Notes under the pieces: model-generated
Databases searched by the model: none
Told to the model about the DNA's origin: nothing
Seen by the model: only the letters and a program-made list of their open reading frames with translations
Assembly: GCA_002083555.1 (NCBI GenBank)
Contig: MSXN01000020.1
Location: 1 to 64,000 of the forward strand
Origin: Nitrospira sp. ST-bin5
Lineage (GTDB): Bacteria; Nitrospirota; Nitrospiria; Nitrospirales; Nitrospiraceae
Direction: 5' to 3'
DNA: 64,000 nucleotides
In this document: in pieces, positions 8,917 to 18,158 of the stretch
How positions within the stretch are numbered: the first letter of the stretch is position 1
How the letters are laid out: each line of letters begins with the position of its first letter
Position numbers and translations under genes: made by a program

Positions 8917-9359
8917 GCCAAGACGAACAGGAGTCCAAGAACCAACTGGCAACCGGCGCCCTTGAGACACTCTTCGCCGATCCGCCGTGGAGCTCCAAGT
9001 CGTTCCTCGGCGCAGGAGTCACGACTATCGCCGGAGTCGGGGCCTGGATGAATGACATGATGTCCCCGGCCCTCGCCCGCGGAGGGGCCAGCTTTATGGG
9101 AGGCTTCTTGATCGGGTGGGCGATTCGCCGGACGGTCAAACTTGCCGCCATTGTCGCGGGAATCCTGCTGACTCTACTGGCCACCGTCAAAATGACCGGG
9201 GCCATTGACCTCGATTGGGCCGCCATCGAAGCCAGTATTTCGCACAGTCTCGCCTGGGCGCAGGGCAAAGCGGAGGGCTTCAAGGAAGTCCTCACGGGCT
9301 ATCTCCCCTCGGCGGGAGCAGGCGGCGCCGGAACATTTTTGGGATTTCGGAAGAAGTAG
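8913..9359 (+). CDS. FUN14-like small membrane protein
   Basis: A 148-aa protein with two or three hydrophobic helices rich in glycine (GGFLIGWAIRR; KLAAIVAGILLTLLATVK), matching the FUN14 family layout in which a conserved glycine-rich hairpin is followed by a soluble helix and a C-terminal hydrophobic tail. Bacterial members have no known function. It overlaps the peptidase gene by 4 bp, so the pair is an operon. Confidence 0.7.
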   Translation: MSQDEQESKNQLATGALETLFADPPWSSKSFLGAGVTTIAGVGAWMNDMMSPALARGGASFMGGFLIGWAIRRTVKLAAIVAGILLTLLATVKMTGAIDLDWAAIEASISHSLAWAQGKAEGFKEVLTGYLPSAGAGGAGTFLGFRKK

Positions 9360-9393
9360 GACGCGCTCGGAAACCTTCGAGTGAACAGACCGC

Positions 9394-9687
9394 CTAGTCG
9401 TTCAACTTTTCCTTGATCTTATTCCCGGCCTTTTCGAACCCTTCGGCGGTCTTCGTCGCAGCCTTCTTGAGTTTCTCGCCGACCTTGTCCACGACGTGCT
9501 TCTCTTCGACCTTTTTCACCACCGCTTTGGTCTTACTTTCAATCTTTTCGCCGATCTGTTTCGCCGTGGCTTCAACCCGCTCCATCATCCCCTGCGACTC
9601 TTCGGCGGAAACCGGACCAACGCCGAACACCACGAGGGCGACAACCAGAATGGGCCATGATCTTTTCAGTACATTTCGAGGCGGCAT
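9394..9687 (-). CDS. small exported amphipathic lysine-rich protein
   Basis: A 97-aa protein with a signal peptide (cleavage near VSAEES) and a mature part of ~70 residues of repeating Lys/Glu/Ala/Val heptads (KAVVKKVEEKHVVDKVGEKL), predicted to be one amphipathic helix. It resembles apolipoprotein- or LEA-like helical proteins only in composition. Convergent with the FUN14-like gene. Function unknown. Confidence 0.65.
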   Translation of the reverse strand: MPPRNVLKRSWPILVVALVVFGVGPVSAEESQGMMERVEATAKQIGEKIESKTKAVVKKVEEKHVVDKVGEKLKKAATKTAEGFEKAGNKIKEKLND

Positions 9688-9806
9688 TGCGATCTCCTAT
9701 ATGCGTAAGAGCATACCATCTGAGCCGCAATATGTCTCTGATCTCGCCCCGTCCCTTCGCGCAAGTCCGGCCCCTGCTGATAGATCATCGGCATCCCCGA
9801 AGCAAT

Positions 9807-10646
9807 CTAGGCCGCGTCTGGAACAGACCCACCGGAACTGGCCGCAGCATGAGCATGGACGGTCTCAGCAGTTCGCTTGTCGGCTTTCTTCGTTTTGTCC
9901 TTTCCTCCCCATTGCCCGACTTCAAGACTATCCAGCCAGTCGAGCAATTTCTCCACATCCGGCCCCTTGAAAATAGAACCATGTTGCGGACAAATCATCG
10001 TCGGTTTCAACGCCCGAACACGCTGTACCCATCCCCGAAGCGCCGAAGTAGACGGCATCCAGCGAACGTGGAATCCCCGCATGTACTGCACATGTTCCTC
10101 GAAGTTTGTGACGAACAGGTTCGACTCGTGACTGGGAAGCAATGCTCCACCGATATCCCCTGAGAATAGAATGCGGGCCTGAGGGTCAAAAATGGAAAAG
10201 TTGCCTGACGAATGGCAATAGTGTGCCGGCACCGCCTCAACCGTTGCGCCGGAGTCGCCAATCTTGATCGTCATCCCCTCATCAGGAATCCCGGTGATCG
10301 TTAAATCAGCACGGGCGGCGAAATGCGCGAGAAACGCCGTCCACAACCAAGAACTGTACGTCGTCGCGCGGGGATTGAGATCCAGCCACAGAGCTAGCGA
10401 CGAAATGATGTCCGGATCCTGATGGCTGGCAAACAAGACGCGAATGTCCTCCAGCCGCAGATGCTTGGAGAGCTCCGCCAAGACCCTGGGGAAAATCTCG
10501 ATTCCGCCCGGATCAAGGAGCATGCCATCACCTTTGCTCACGATGACATACTCGTTCGTATCCACCACATGCGAACTCTTCTCGGGATCCCGACCGATGG
10601 CAATCCAGCGATGATCGCCCTGCTCAAAGATGACTGTGCTCTTCAT
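9807..10646 (-). CDS. ODP-type metallo-beta-lactamase-fold protein
   Basis: A 279-aa protein of the metallo-beta-lactamase fold closest to the oxygen-binding di-iron (ODP) domain of flavodiiron proteins, without the flavodoxin domain. The metal motif reads SHQDPD (74-79), followed by AHYCHS, SGDIGG and a final CPQHG, supplying the His/Asp ligand set expected for a di-iron or oxygen-sensing site. Related stand-alone ODP proteins act as redox/oxygen sensors in chemotaxis. Its start overlaps the stop of the upstream helical, chemoreceptor-tip-like gene by 23 bp, so the two are co-translated and probably partners. A poorly conserved Lys/Ala-rich tail closes the protein. Confidence 0.75.
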   Translation of the reverse strand: MKSTVIFEQGDHRWIAIGRDPEKSSHVVDTNEYVIVSKGDGMLLDPGGIEIFPRVLAELSKHLRLEDIRVLFASHQDPDIISSLALWLDLNPRATTYSSWLWTAFLAHFAARADLTITGIPDEGMTIKIGDSGATVEAVPAHYCHSSGNFSIFDPQARILFSGDIGGALLPSHESNLFVTNFEEHVQYMRGFHVRWMPSTSALRGWVQRVRALKPTMICPQHGSIFKGPDVEKLLDWLDSLEVGQWGGKDKTKKADKRTAETVHAHAAASSGGSVPDAA

Positions 10647-11508
10647 CCACCTCTCCTTTAGCCAATAACGTCAACAACTCGCGGCCGCTGCCAATGGTGT
10701 CTCTGATCGCCTGAAACTTCTGATTCAATCCGTCGACCGTAGAGGTAATTCCGTTCGCCAGGTTGGCAAAATGGGTCTTGCCCTGTCCCGGCAGGTGCGC
10801 CGCTTCGATCCCCACACAAAGCCCCAAATACCTCGCAGTCTCCCCGATCCGCTTGATGCTCCCGACCGAGTCTTCCGCCAGCGTGAGACAGGGAAGTGAT
10901 CGTTCCAGCAATTCCTGAATCTTCCGCAATGTGTCGAGACATTGCCGACCGAGGTAGAGCAAATTCTCACGCAGGAGGGGATCGGCTCCTTCCAGCATCT
11001 GACTCTCCAACACCCGTTCCAGATCGCCCGGATGAGTCAGTTGGAGTGCTGCCAACTCAGCGACGAACACTTCATTCCCGTGAGCGACCTGCCGATTGAG
11101 CACCGTCAGCAAACATTTGCTGTGCTGATAGTACCGCCGCGCGAGATTGGTGCATTCAGCGGTTTGCTTCGCAATCGTCTTGCATTGCACCCCCAACCCT
11201 TCCACCTCAGGCGTGATCGTGCCGGGATAACTCGACAGGATGCCGGCGAGCGCCAGCAACGCCTTTCCTTCGCCAGCGGGCACCTTGGCCGCCTGCACCA
11301 CTCCGTTTCTCGCCAGCAGTTGCATCTCGAACGCCATCGATTCCAGAGATCGGGCCACATTGAGAATATCCACGGAGATTCCGAACATCCGAGTGATCAT
11401 GAGCTGATACTGCGCAATAGCCGCACTCCCCGCTTCACCGCCTCGGGCGGAGACGGCACCGGTCGGGGCTGATTCCGGAGAAGACTCTTTGCGACTGAGA
11501 ACATCCAT
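10624..11508 (-). CDS. helical protein with two chemoreceptor-tip-like segments
   Basis: A 294-aa soluble, almost entirely helical protein with no transmembrane segment. Residues 58-92 (LLARNGVVQAAKV ... GKALLALAG) and 225-256 (ARYLGLCVGIEAAHLPGQGK) both resemble the hairpin tip of methyl-accepting chemotaxis proteins, whose consensus is roughly LLALNAAIEAARAGE.GRGFAVVA. The usual receptor architecture (HAMP, methylation helices) is missing. It overlaps the ODP gene by 23 bp. Similarity to receptor tips is seen by eye; a role in redox signalling or scaffolding is inferred. Confidence 0.6.
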   Translation of the reverse strand: MDVLSRKESSPESAPTGAVSARGGEAGSAAIAQYQLMITRMFGISVDILNVARSLESMAFEMQLLARNGVVQAAKVPAGEGKALLALAGILSSYPGTITPEVEGLGVQCKTIAKQTAECTNLARRYYQHSKCLLTVLNRQVAHGNEVFVAELAALQLTHPGDLERVLESQMLEGADPLLRENLLYLGRQCLDTLRKIQELLERSLPCLTLAEDSVGSIKRIGETARYLGLCVGIEAAHLPGQGKTHFANLANGITSTVDGLNQKFQAIRDTIGSGRELLTLLAKGEVDEEHSHL

Positions 11509-11768
11509 TTGCGGCTCCCTCTCTTCAACTTTCCTTATCGGGTCCTACCAACGGATTCTTCAGTACTTTCAGTGAGGAGATTTGCCCCGCACGTGCGCCC
11601 AAGGACAGATATCGTCCGCAGGCGTCCAACATTTTAGACAACTCTGGATCCCCTTCAATGATACGATCGCCATCGCCGCGCTACTTTTTCACAAGAAAAC
11701 CAGCCAACACCTTGTTTATACTGACCCAGGCGTTTCCGGTCCCATCATACCTACTTTGAGGATTGACT
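11509..11768. other. intergenic region between divergent genes
   Basis: About 260 bp separating the divergent chemoreceptor-like and Deg-type protease genes. No small RNA or gene is recognised. TGAGG at 11757-11761 is the ribosome-binding site for the protease. Confidence 0.4.
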
Positions 11769-12794
11769 ATGACTGTGCAAGTTTCCCGTTGGCCTCTTGT
11801 TTCAGTAACGTTAGCCGTATTTCTTGCGGCCGGGCTTTCCTCGGCCTCCGCCCATGTATCCGAAACCTATGCGGCGTCGGCGCTCGACCGCGCCAAGCTC
11901 GCGACCGTCGGCGTACTTGAAGACACGCAGGATCAACGCACGCCTGACAAACCGGGGAAGCTTCTGGTTCGCGGCACCGGATTTCATCTGCGCGACGGCT
12001 ACATCGTCACCGCCCGGCATGCCGCGGAGAAACATGATGTCACCACCGGCACCATCCTTGAGAAACAGATACGGATCCTGACCACGGAGCTACACGAACT
12101 CACCGCCGATCTGGTCGGCGACAGCGCCTTCATGGATGTCGTGGTGTATCGCGTCATTGAAGCCCAACGAGCCAAGCTCCTCGCCACTACCTCCTTCGCC
12201 TCCGGCGATGTGCAACCCGGCCAAGCTGTCTTCACCGTCGGCTATCCGATGGGATGGGGACCGACGATGTCCTTCGGTCACCTGGGCAATACGAATACGT
12301 TTCTTCAGACAGTGGACACCAGACTGATCCAAGCCGACGTCGCCGCCTGCAGCGGCAACTCCGGCGGCGGGCTCTTCAACGACAAGGGCGATGTGGTCGG
12401 CATCATGCACGCCATCATCCAGACCGAACGGGACGACTCCACCGCCCACTGCAGCCGCATGGCCTTTGCGATTCCGGCGTTGCTGGCAGAACGCATCGTG
12501 AAATCGGCCATAGACGGAAAGCCGATGACCTTCTCGAAGATGGGCATTCACATGATGGCCGTGAAGGACGGTACGAAGTGGCGGATGGCGGTAAAAGACG
12601 TGAATGAGCCGTCTAAGTCAGCCGGCATTCAGAAACACGACATCATCATCGCGGTGGATGAGACCGAGATCAACGACGCAGCGCACTTGAAGAATTATTT
12701 GATCGAGCGAACCACCCCGGGCCAACAAGTGCGTGCGAAAGTCCGCCGCATCGATGCAGACCTGACGTTTACGGTGACATTAGCGGGAGGGTGA
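11769..12794 (+). CDS. trypsin-like serine protease with PDZ domain (DegP/HtrA-like)
   Basis: A 341-aa exported protease. A signal peptide (cleavage near ASAHVSE) precedes an S1-type domain with the catalytic His in TARHAAE, Asp in SAFMDVVVY and Ser in SGNSGGG. About 90 C-terminal residues form a PDZ domain (IQKHDIIIAVDETEI). One PDZ domain and moderate length fit DegS-like enzymes, but no membrane anchor is retained, so a periplasmic quality-control protease is likely. ATG 11769 is chosen over TTG 11763 because of GAGG spacing. Its 3' end overlaps the convergent RNase H-ABC gene by 15 bp. Confidence 0.82.
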   Translation: MTVQVSRWPLVSVTLAVFLAAGLSSASAHVSETYAASALDRAKLATVGVLEDTQDQRTPDKPGKLLVRGTGFHLRDGYIVTARHAAEKHDVTTGTILEKQIRILTTELHELTADLVGDSAFMDVVVYRVIEAQRAKLLATTSFASGDVQPGQAVFTVGYPMGWGPTMSFGHLGNTNTFLQTVDTRLIQADVAACSGNSGGGLFNDKGDVVGIMHAIIQTERDDSTAHCSRMAFAIPALLAERIVKSAIDGKPMTFSKMGIHMMAVKDGTKWRMAVKDVNEPSKSAGIQKHDIIIAVDETEINDAAHLKNYLIERTTPGQQVRAKVRRIDADLTFTVTLAGG

Positions 12795-14084
12795 CCCAGG
12801 CAGGGCTTGATACCAGCCGTTGGCCCGGACAAGCGTCACAGGCTGGTCAAAGAGCCGACTGAGGTTGATGTCTGTGAGTAGATTGGCTTTGCTGCCGTCG
12901 GCAACGATCTGCCCCTCTTTGAGCAGGACCACCCGCTCGATCTCTGGCGGAATCTCATGCAAATGATGCGTGACGAGCAGGACGGTCTTTCCTTTGCGAA
13001 TCTGCGCGCGCAAGAGGTCCAGATACTGGAAGCAGGCTTTCAGATCGAGTCCACTCGTCGGTTCATCCAACACCAGCACCGAGGGATCGTGCACGAGCGC
13101 GCGGCCGAGGAGAAAACGGCGTTGCTCGCCGGTTGAAAGCTGGCCGAAGCGGCGGCCGGCCAGCGACTCGATCCCCAGCTCCTTCATCACTTCACGCGCC
13201 CGCGCGACCTGCGTCTCGCTGAACTCCTGATATTCGTAGGTGTCGTTACTCGCGTAGTAGCCGGACAGAATGACGTTCAACCCCTCTGCGCAAATCAGAT
13301 AGTCCCGCTGGAGATCGTGCGACACGATCCCGAGCCGTTTCCGCACCTCCCAGACGTTCCCGCCTTCCTCTCCGAAGAGACTGACCCTGGTCTCATCCAA
13401 CGGCAACGGATGGACCCCGCCAGCTAAGAGCTTGAGCAAGGTCGATTTGCCCGCCCCGTTGGGACCTACAATCGCCGCATGTTCTCCCTCTTGCAGCGCA
13501 AAGGAGAAGTCCGAGAAGACGCAGGTGTCGCCCCGATAGACTGTCGCATGCTGGATGTCGAGGATGGGACGAGTATTAATCCTCGCGCGCGCCTCTTTAA
13601 CAGGAGTGGTGACCGGAGCGGCAGCGGCAACCGGACCACCGACTTTTTTCCCAGCGCTACGCGATTGTTCGAGACCGGCACGCGCCAGTGCGTCCACCCG
13701 TTCGTTGTCCGGATGACCGGCGTGCCCCTTGACCCAGCGCCAGTCGAGCATGTGGCCGGAAGCCAGGGCATCGAGCCGACGCCAGAGATCTTCGTTCTTG
13801 ACCGGTTCCTTCGTGGAGGTCTTCCAGCCGCGTTTCTTCCAATTATGAATCCATTCGCTGATGCCCTTCTGGACATACTGCGAATCGGTATAGACGCGCG
13901 CTTCCACCGGCGAGGCAAGTGACTGCAAGGCTTCAATGACAGCGAGTAACTCCATCCGGTTGTTCGTCGTCGCCGGCTCCCCGCCGCAGAGCTCCGTCTC
14001 AGCCTGGCCGACACGCAACAAGACGCCCCAGCCACCAGGTCCGGGATTTCCGCTGCAGGCACCATCCGTGTAGATTTCGATCAT
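12780..14084 (-). CDS. RNase HI fused to ModF/PhrA-type ABC ATPase
   Basis: A 434-aa fusion. Residues 1-140 are a complete ribonuclease HI (type start MIEIYTDGACSGNPGPGGWG; catalytic D7, E45, D67, D131; His121), which cuts the RNA strand of RNA-DNA hybrids. After a low-complexity Ala/Val/Pro linker (~140-170), residues 171-434 form a full ABC ATPase of the COG1119 ModF/PhrA-like group: Walker A GPNGAGKST (207-215), signature LSTGEQRR, Walker B VLVLDEPT, His switch VTHH. No membrane domain is present or encoded nearby. Start 14084 has AGGAG 8 nt upstream. The reading frame is continuous through the linker. What the ATPase adds to RNase H is unknown. Confidence 0.9.
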   Translation of the reverse strand: MIEIYTDGACSGNPGPGGWGVLLRVGQAETELCGGEPATTNNRMELLAVIEALQSLASPVEARVYTDSQYVQKGISEWIHNWKKRGWKTSTKEPVKNEDLWRRLDALASGHMLDWRWVKGHAGHPDNERVDALARAGLEQSRSAGKKVGGPVAAAAPVTTPVKEARARINTRPILDIQHATVYRGDTCVFSDFSFALQEGEHAAIVGPNGAGKSTLLKLLAGGVHPLPLDETRVSLFGEEGGNVWEVRKRLGIVSHDLQRDYLICAEGLNVILSGYYASNDTYEYQEFSETQVARAREVMKELGIESLAGRRFGQLSTGEQRRFLLGRALVHDPSVLVLDEPTSGLDLKACFQYLDLLRAQIRKGKTVLLVTHHLHEIPPEIERVVLLKEGQIVADGSKANLLTDINLSRLFDQPVTLVRANGWYQALPGSPSR

Positions 14085-14211
14085 CGGCCCAGGCTCCTCT
14101 TGAAACATCAGAATAGTTTCCCGCTCACCCGCTCATCGATTGCAGACACGATTCTACACCGCCCCGCAAGTACCGGCCAGGGGAAGAACGGAGCTCAGCT
14201 TCGTAACGTAA

Positions 14212-15375
14212 TTATGCTTCGGCAGGATCGGGATTGATCTTCGCGGACATCTTCTTACCCGCAGCGGGTACCGCCTTCGATGACGAGCCGGGGATCTTCG
14301 GGGTCGCTGTCTTTACATCGGCATTCTGCGCGCGATGCAGGAGGGCATGATCCATCAGGACGAGGGCCATCATGGCCTCGGCGATCGGCGTGGCTCTGAT
14401 GCCCACGCAGGGGTCATGGCGGCCATTGGTTTCAACCGTGACCGGCTTACCACTCTTATCGATCGACCGGCGCGGAATACGGATGCTGGAGGTCGGCTTG
14501 ATGCCGATCGTCACGACGACATCCTGACCGGTCGAAATGCCGCCAAGGATGCCGCCGGCATGATTAGTCACAAAACCTTCCGGCGTCAGTTCATCGCCAT
14601 GTTCGGATCCCCGCTGGGCGACCGAGGCGAAACCTGCACCGATTTCGACCGCCTTCACGGCGTTGATGCTCATCATCGCGCCGGCCAGGTCGGAATCCAG
14701 CTTCGCATAGACCGGGGCCCCCCATCCAACCGGCACATGCTCGGCCACCGTGGTGATCTTGGCGCCGACGGAATCGCCGGACTTCCGCAAGTCATCCATA
14801 AACGTTTCGAGTTTCCCGACGAGATCTGCGTTCGCGGCAAAGAATGGATTGGCTCTGACCTCGTCCCAGCTCTGAAACGGCACTTCGATCGGTCCCAACT
14901 GGCTCAGATAGCCCCGGATGACGACCCCATGATTCTCGTGCAGCCATTTCTTCGCAATCGCCGCAGCCGCCACACGCACCGCCGTTTCGCGCGCCGAGGA
15001 CCGCCCCCCGCCGCGATGATCGCGGATGCCGTACTTCTGCCAATAGGTGTAGTCTGCGTGGCCCGGACGGAACGTATCGATGAGGTTGCCGTAATCCCGG
15101 CTGCGCTGGTCTTCGTTGCGAATAAGAAGGGCAATCGGCGTCCCGGTCGTCTTCCCTTCGAAAACACCCGAGAGAATCTCAACGGTATCCGATTCCTGCC
15201 GTTGCGTGACGTGGCGTGACGTGCCCGGCTTGCGCCGGTCCAAATCGCCCTGAATGTCTTCGGCCGACAAGGCCAACCCCGGCGGGCACCCGTCCACGAC
15301 ACAGCCGATCGCCGGCCCGTGGCTCTCGCCAAAGGAGGTGACGGTGAAGAGATATCCGGTCGTGTTGCCAGCCAT
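14212..15375 (-). CDS. aroC: chorismate synthase
   Basis: Last step of the shikimate pathway: 5-enolpyruvylshikimate-3-phosphate to chorismate, using reduced FMN. Signatures are intact: GESHGPAIGCVVDGCPPGL near the N-terminus, GRSSARETAVRVAAAAIAK, and RATPIAEAMMALVLMDH near the end. The core of about 355 residues is followed by an unusual ~30-residue Lys/Ala/Pro-rich C-terminal tail. It lies 19 bp downstream of aspS on the same strand and probably belongs to one transcript with aspS and rluB. Confidence 0.97.
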   Translation of the reverse strand: MAGNTTGYLFTVTSFGESHGPAIGCVVDGCPPGLALSAEDIQGDLDRRKPGTSRHVTQRQESDTVEILSGVFEGKTTGTPIALLIRNEDQRSRDYGNLIDTFRPGHADYTYWQKYGIRDHRGGGRSSARETAVRVAAAAIAKKWLHENHGVVIRGYLSQLGPIEVPFQSWDEVRANPFFAANADLVGKLETFMDDLRKSGDSVGAKITTVAEHVPVGWGAPVYAKLDSDLAGAMMSINAVKAVEIGAGFASVAQRGSEHGDELTPEGFVTNHAGGILGGISTGQDVVVTIGIKPTSSIRIPRRSIDKSGKPVTVETNGRHDPCVGIRATPIAEAMMALVLMDHALLHRAQNADVKTATPKIPGSSSKAVPAAGKKMSAKINPDPAEA

Positions 15376-15394
15376 GGCTGATTCGCTCGTTGGG

Positions 15395-17158
15395 TTATTC
15401 GACCAAATCCAGCTTGATCCGCAGTTCCTTCAACTGTTCCGCACTCACGGCCGAGGGCGCGTCGGTCAACGGACATTGAGCCCGCTGCGTCTTGGGGAAT
15501 GCGATGACGTCGCGGATGGAATCCGCGCCGCCCAGCAGCATGATGAGCCGGTCCAGTCCGAAGGCGATTCCGCCGTGCGGTGGCGCGCCATATTCCAGAG
15601 CTTCCAACAGAAACCCGAACTTCGCCTGCGACTGCTCTTTGTTGATCCCGAGCAAATCCAGAATCTTGAGCTGAATATCGCTCCGGTGGTTCCGGATGCT
15701 GCCACCGCCGATCTCGCTCCCGTTCAAGACCATATCGTACGCCTTGGCACGCACTTTCAACGGTTCTGAATCCAGCAGCGCCAGGTCTTCATCCATCGGC
15801 GCAGCAAAGGGGTTATGCATAAAGATGTACCGCTTCTCTTCCGGCGAATAGTCCAGAAGGGGGAACTCGGTTACCCAGAGCGGCTTCCAGGCATTCTTGT
15901 CGATCAAGTTCAATTCCTCGCCCAACATGAGCCGGATGCGGCCCAACACATCGTGCACCACCGCCGGCTTGTCGGCGCCGAAGAGTACGAGGTCGCCGGG
16001 CTTGGCTTCCGGCAACACCGCGGCAAAAGCTTTGGCATCAAGGAACTTCGCGATGACGGATTCCAACTGCCCTTCGGGCGTGATCTTCAACCAGGCCAGG
16101 CCCTTGGCCCCGAAGCTCTTGGCCGTTTCTCCCAAGGCATCGATTCTGGTCCGAGAGAGAGTACCGCCACCCTTCACGATCAAGGCCTTGACCAATCCGC
16201 CCTTCGTGGCGGCCTCCTTGAACACCTTGAACTCACTGGCCGCTGCAAAGGCCGTCACATCGTACAAGGGCATCTCGAAGCGCAGATCCGGCTTATCCGA
16301 TCCATAGCGCCCCATCGCTTCCGCATAGGTCATCCGCGGAAAGGGCGTCGGCAATTGCACGCCGCCGGCATCACGGAATACGGTGACGATCATCTTCTCC
16401 ATCAAACTCATCACGTCCAGCCGATCGACGAACGACATCTCCAGATCGATCTGGGTGAACTCGGGCTGGCGATCGTTGCGCAGATCTTCATCCCGGAAAC
16501 AGCGGGCGATCTGATAGTAGCGATCCATACCGCTGACCATGAGCACCTGTTTGAAGAGCTGCGGCGACTGCGGCAGCGCAAAGAACGTCCCGGGGTTCAC
16601 ACGGCTCGGCACCAGATAGTCTCGCGCCCCTTCCGGCGTGCTCTTCGTGAGGATCGGCGTTTCAATTTCAAGAAATTCTTCCTTGTTCAGGAACCCGCGC
16701 ACGGCCTGCGCGATGTCGTGCCTGGTCTTCATCAGCTTCTGCATACGGGGACGGCGCAAGTCCAAGAACCGGTACTTCAGACGGATGGCTTCCGTCACTT
16801 CGGCATCGTCTTCGATCACGAACGGCGGCGTCTTCGATTCGTTCAGGATCTCCACCGCATCGACATACACTTCGATCTCACCGGTCGAGAGATTCGGGTT
16901 CTTGGACTCATCGGGCCGCGCCATCACCTGGCCGGTAATCGAGACGACGCATTCACTCCGGAGCGTATGGCCGCCTTGATGCACCGCCGCGTTGCGCTCC
17001 GCATTGAACACAATTTGCGTGAGCCCGGTCCGGTCTCGGAGATCGATGAAGATCACCGTACCATGGTCGCGCCGGCGCTGTACCCAGCCGTTCAACACGA
17101 CGGTCTGGCCGACATGGGCCTTGTTCAACTCCCCACAGCGATGCGTTCTCACTTTCAT
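15395..17158 (-). CDS. aspS: aspartyl-tRNA synthetase
   Basis: Class II aminoacyl-tRNA synthetase charging tRNA-Asp (possibly also tRNA-Asn if the enzyme is non-discriminating, which cannot be told here). The N-terminal OB-fold anticodon domain carries GWVQRRRDHG. The catalytic core has motif 2 FRDEDLRNDRQPEFTQID and motif 3 GIAFGLDRLIMLL; the bacterial GAD insertion lies between. 587 residues is normal for a bacterial-type enzyme. Its start overlaps the stop of rluB by 4 bp. Confidence 0.97.
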   Translation of the reverse strand: MKVRTHRCGELNKAHVGQTVVLNGWVQRRRDHGTVIFIDLRDRTGLTQIVFNAERNAAVHQGGHTLRSECVVSITGQVMARPDESKNPNLSTGEIEVYVDAVEILNESKTPPFVIEDDAEVTEAIRLKYRFLDLRRPRMQKLMKTRHDIAQAVRGFLNKEEFLEIETPILTKSTPEGARDYLVPSRVNPGTFFALPQSPQLFKQVLMVSGMDRYYQIARCFRDEDLRNDRQPEFTQIDLEMSFVDRLDVMSLMEKMIVTVFRDAGGVQLPTPFPRMTYAEAMGRYGSDKPDLRFEMPLYDVTAFAAASEFKVFKEAATKGGLVKALIVKGGGTLSRTRIDALGETAKSFGAKGLAWLKITPEGQLESVIAKFLDAKAFAAVLPEAKPGDLVLFGADKPAVVHDVLGRIRLMLGEELNLIDKNAWKPLWVTEFPLLDYSPEEKRYIFMHNPFAAPMDEDLALLDSEPLKVRAKAYDMVLNGSEIGGGSIRNHRSDIQLKILDLLGINKEQSQAKFGFLLEALEYGAPPHGGIAFGLDRLIMLLGGADSIRDVIAFPKTQRAQCPLTDAPSAVSAEQLKELRIKLDLVE

Positions 17159-18006
17159 GCCACGTGTCTCGCTTTCTTCGTCGAATGCCGTTTGGTCTTC
17201 GAGGGCTTGGCCCAGCCCGGACGCCGCGGAGGCTTGGGCGGTCGGACACCCGGGTCCTTCCCTTCCTTCTCCAAAGTCATGCGCTGATCGACGATGTCGC
17301 GCAAGGCATTCGCTTCCCGATCCGTCAAGAATCGGAACTCGCCGGACTCCAGATTGCCGAGCGTCAGCGGCCCCATCTTCACGCGGGTCAATTTGATCAC
17401 CGGATGGCCAACGGCTTCCAGCATCCGCTTCACCTGATGCTTGCGGCCCTCGTGAATCGTAATTTCCACCCAGGAGTTGGCTTCGGCCTTACGCACCTTT
17501 TTCACCGTCGCCGGACTGGTCATGCCGTCTTCGAGCTTGATCCCCTTCTCAAGTTGGGCAATCTCTGCATCCGTCAGAACGCTCTTCACCTTAATGAGAT
17601 AGGTCTTCGGGACATGATAGCGCGGGTGCAGCAACGCCTGCGTCAAATCTCCGTTGTTCGTCAGCAGCATCAAGCCTTCACTGTCGAAGTCCAGCCGGCC
17701 CACTGGAAACACCCGCACCGACACGCCATGCAGGAAATTCTTCACCGTCGGCCGACCGCCCGGATCGTCCAGCGTCGACATGACGTTCTTGGGTTTATTC
17801 AGAATGAGATAGACGAAGGGCTGTGCGTTTTCGAGGTGCTTGCCGTCCACCTTCACGTGATCGCGCTCGGGATCGACCTTCGTCCCGAGTTCCGTGACCA
17901 CCTTGCCATTCACCGTCACACGACCGCTCGCAATCAACATCTCCGCCTTCCGGCGCGAAGCCAGCCCGGTCGTCGCGATTATTTTCTGCAGTCGAGTTTC
18001 CATCAA
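17155..18006 (-). CDS. rluB: RluB-like 23S rRNA pseudouridine synthase
   Basis: S4 RNA-binding domain (residues ~3-60, RLQKIIATTGLASRRKAE) followed by the RsuA/RluB catalytic domain with motif GRLDFDSEGLMLLTNNG, containing the catalytic Asp. RluB modifies U2605 in E. coli 23S rRNA. The C-terminal 40 residues are very basic and proline-rich, likely an extra rRNA contact. It overlaps aspS by 4 bp, indicating translational coupling in the rluB-aspS-aroC gene string. Confidence 0.9.
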   Translation of the reverse strand: MMETRLQKIIATTGLASRRKAEMLIASGRVTVNGKVVTELGTKVDPERDHVKVDGKHLENAQPFVYLILNKPKNVMSTLDDPGGRPTVKNFLHGVSVRVFPVGRLDFDSEGLMLLTNNGDLTQALLHPRYHVPKTYLIKVKSVLTDAEIAQLEKGIKLEDGMTSPATVKKVRKAEANSWVEITIHEGRKHQVKRMLEAVGHPVIKLTRVKMGPLTLGNLESGEFRFLTDREANALRDIVDQRMTLEKEGKDPGVRPPKPPRRPGWAKPSKTKRHSTKKARHVA

Positions 18007-18158
18007 TCTCTTTTCTTCACTGCTTTCTCAGCAGGAGCAGTTCTATTGGCTCTTATTGCGCGCATCCGGCGAGCACAGCCCGCCATCTAGCATTTCACAT
18101 CAAGTCCCTGTGCGCGCCGGGCGAGCACGAGAGACAATAGGACGGCTCCTGCCCTCCC

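Noticed and set aside
15815..17287. A 490-codon plus-strand open frame
   Set aside because: Lies entirely opposite aspS; codon-shadow composition.
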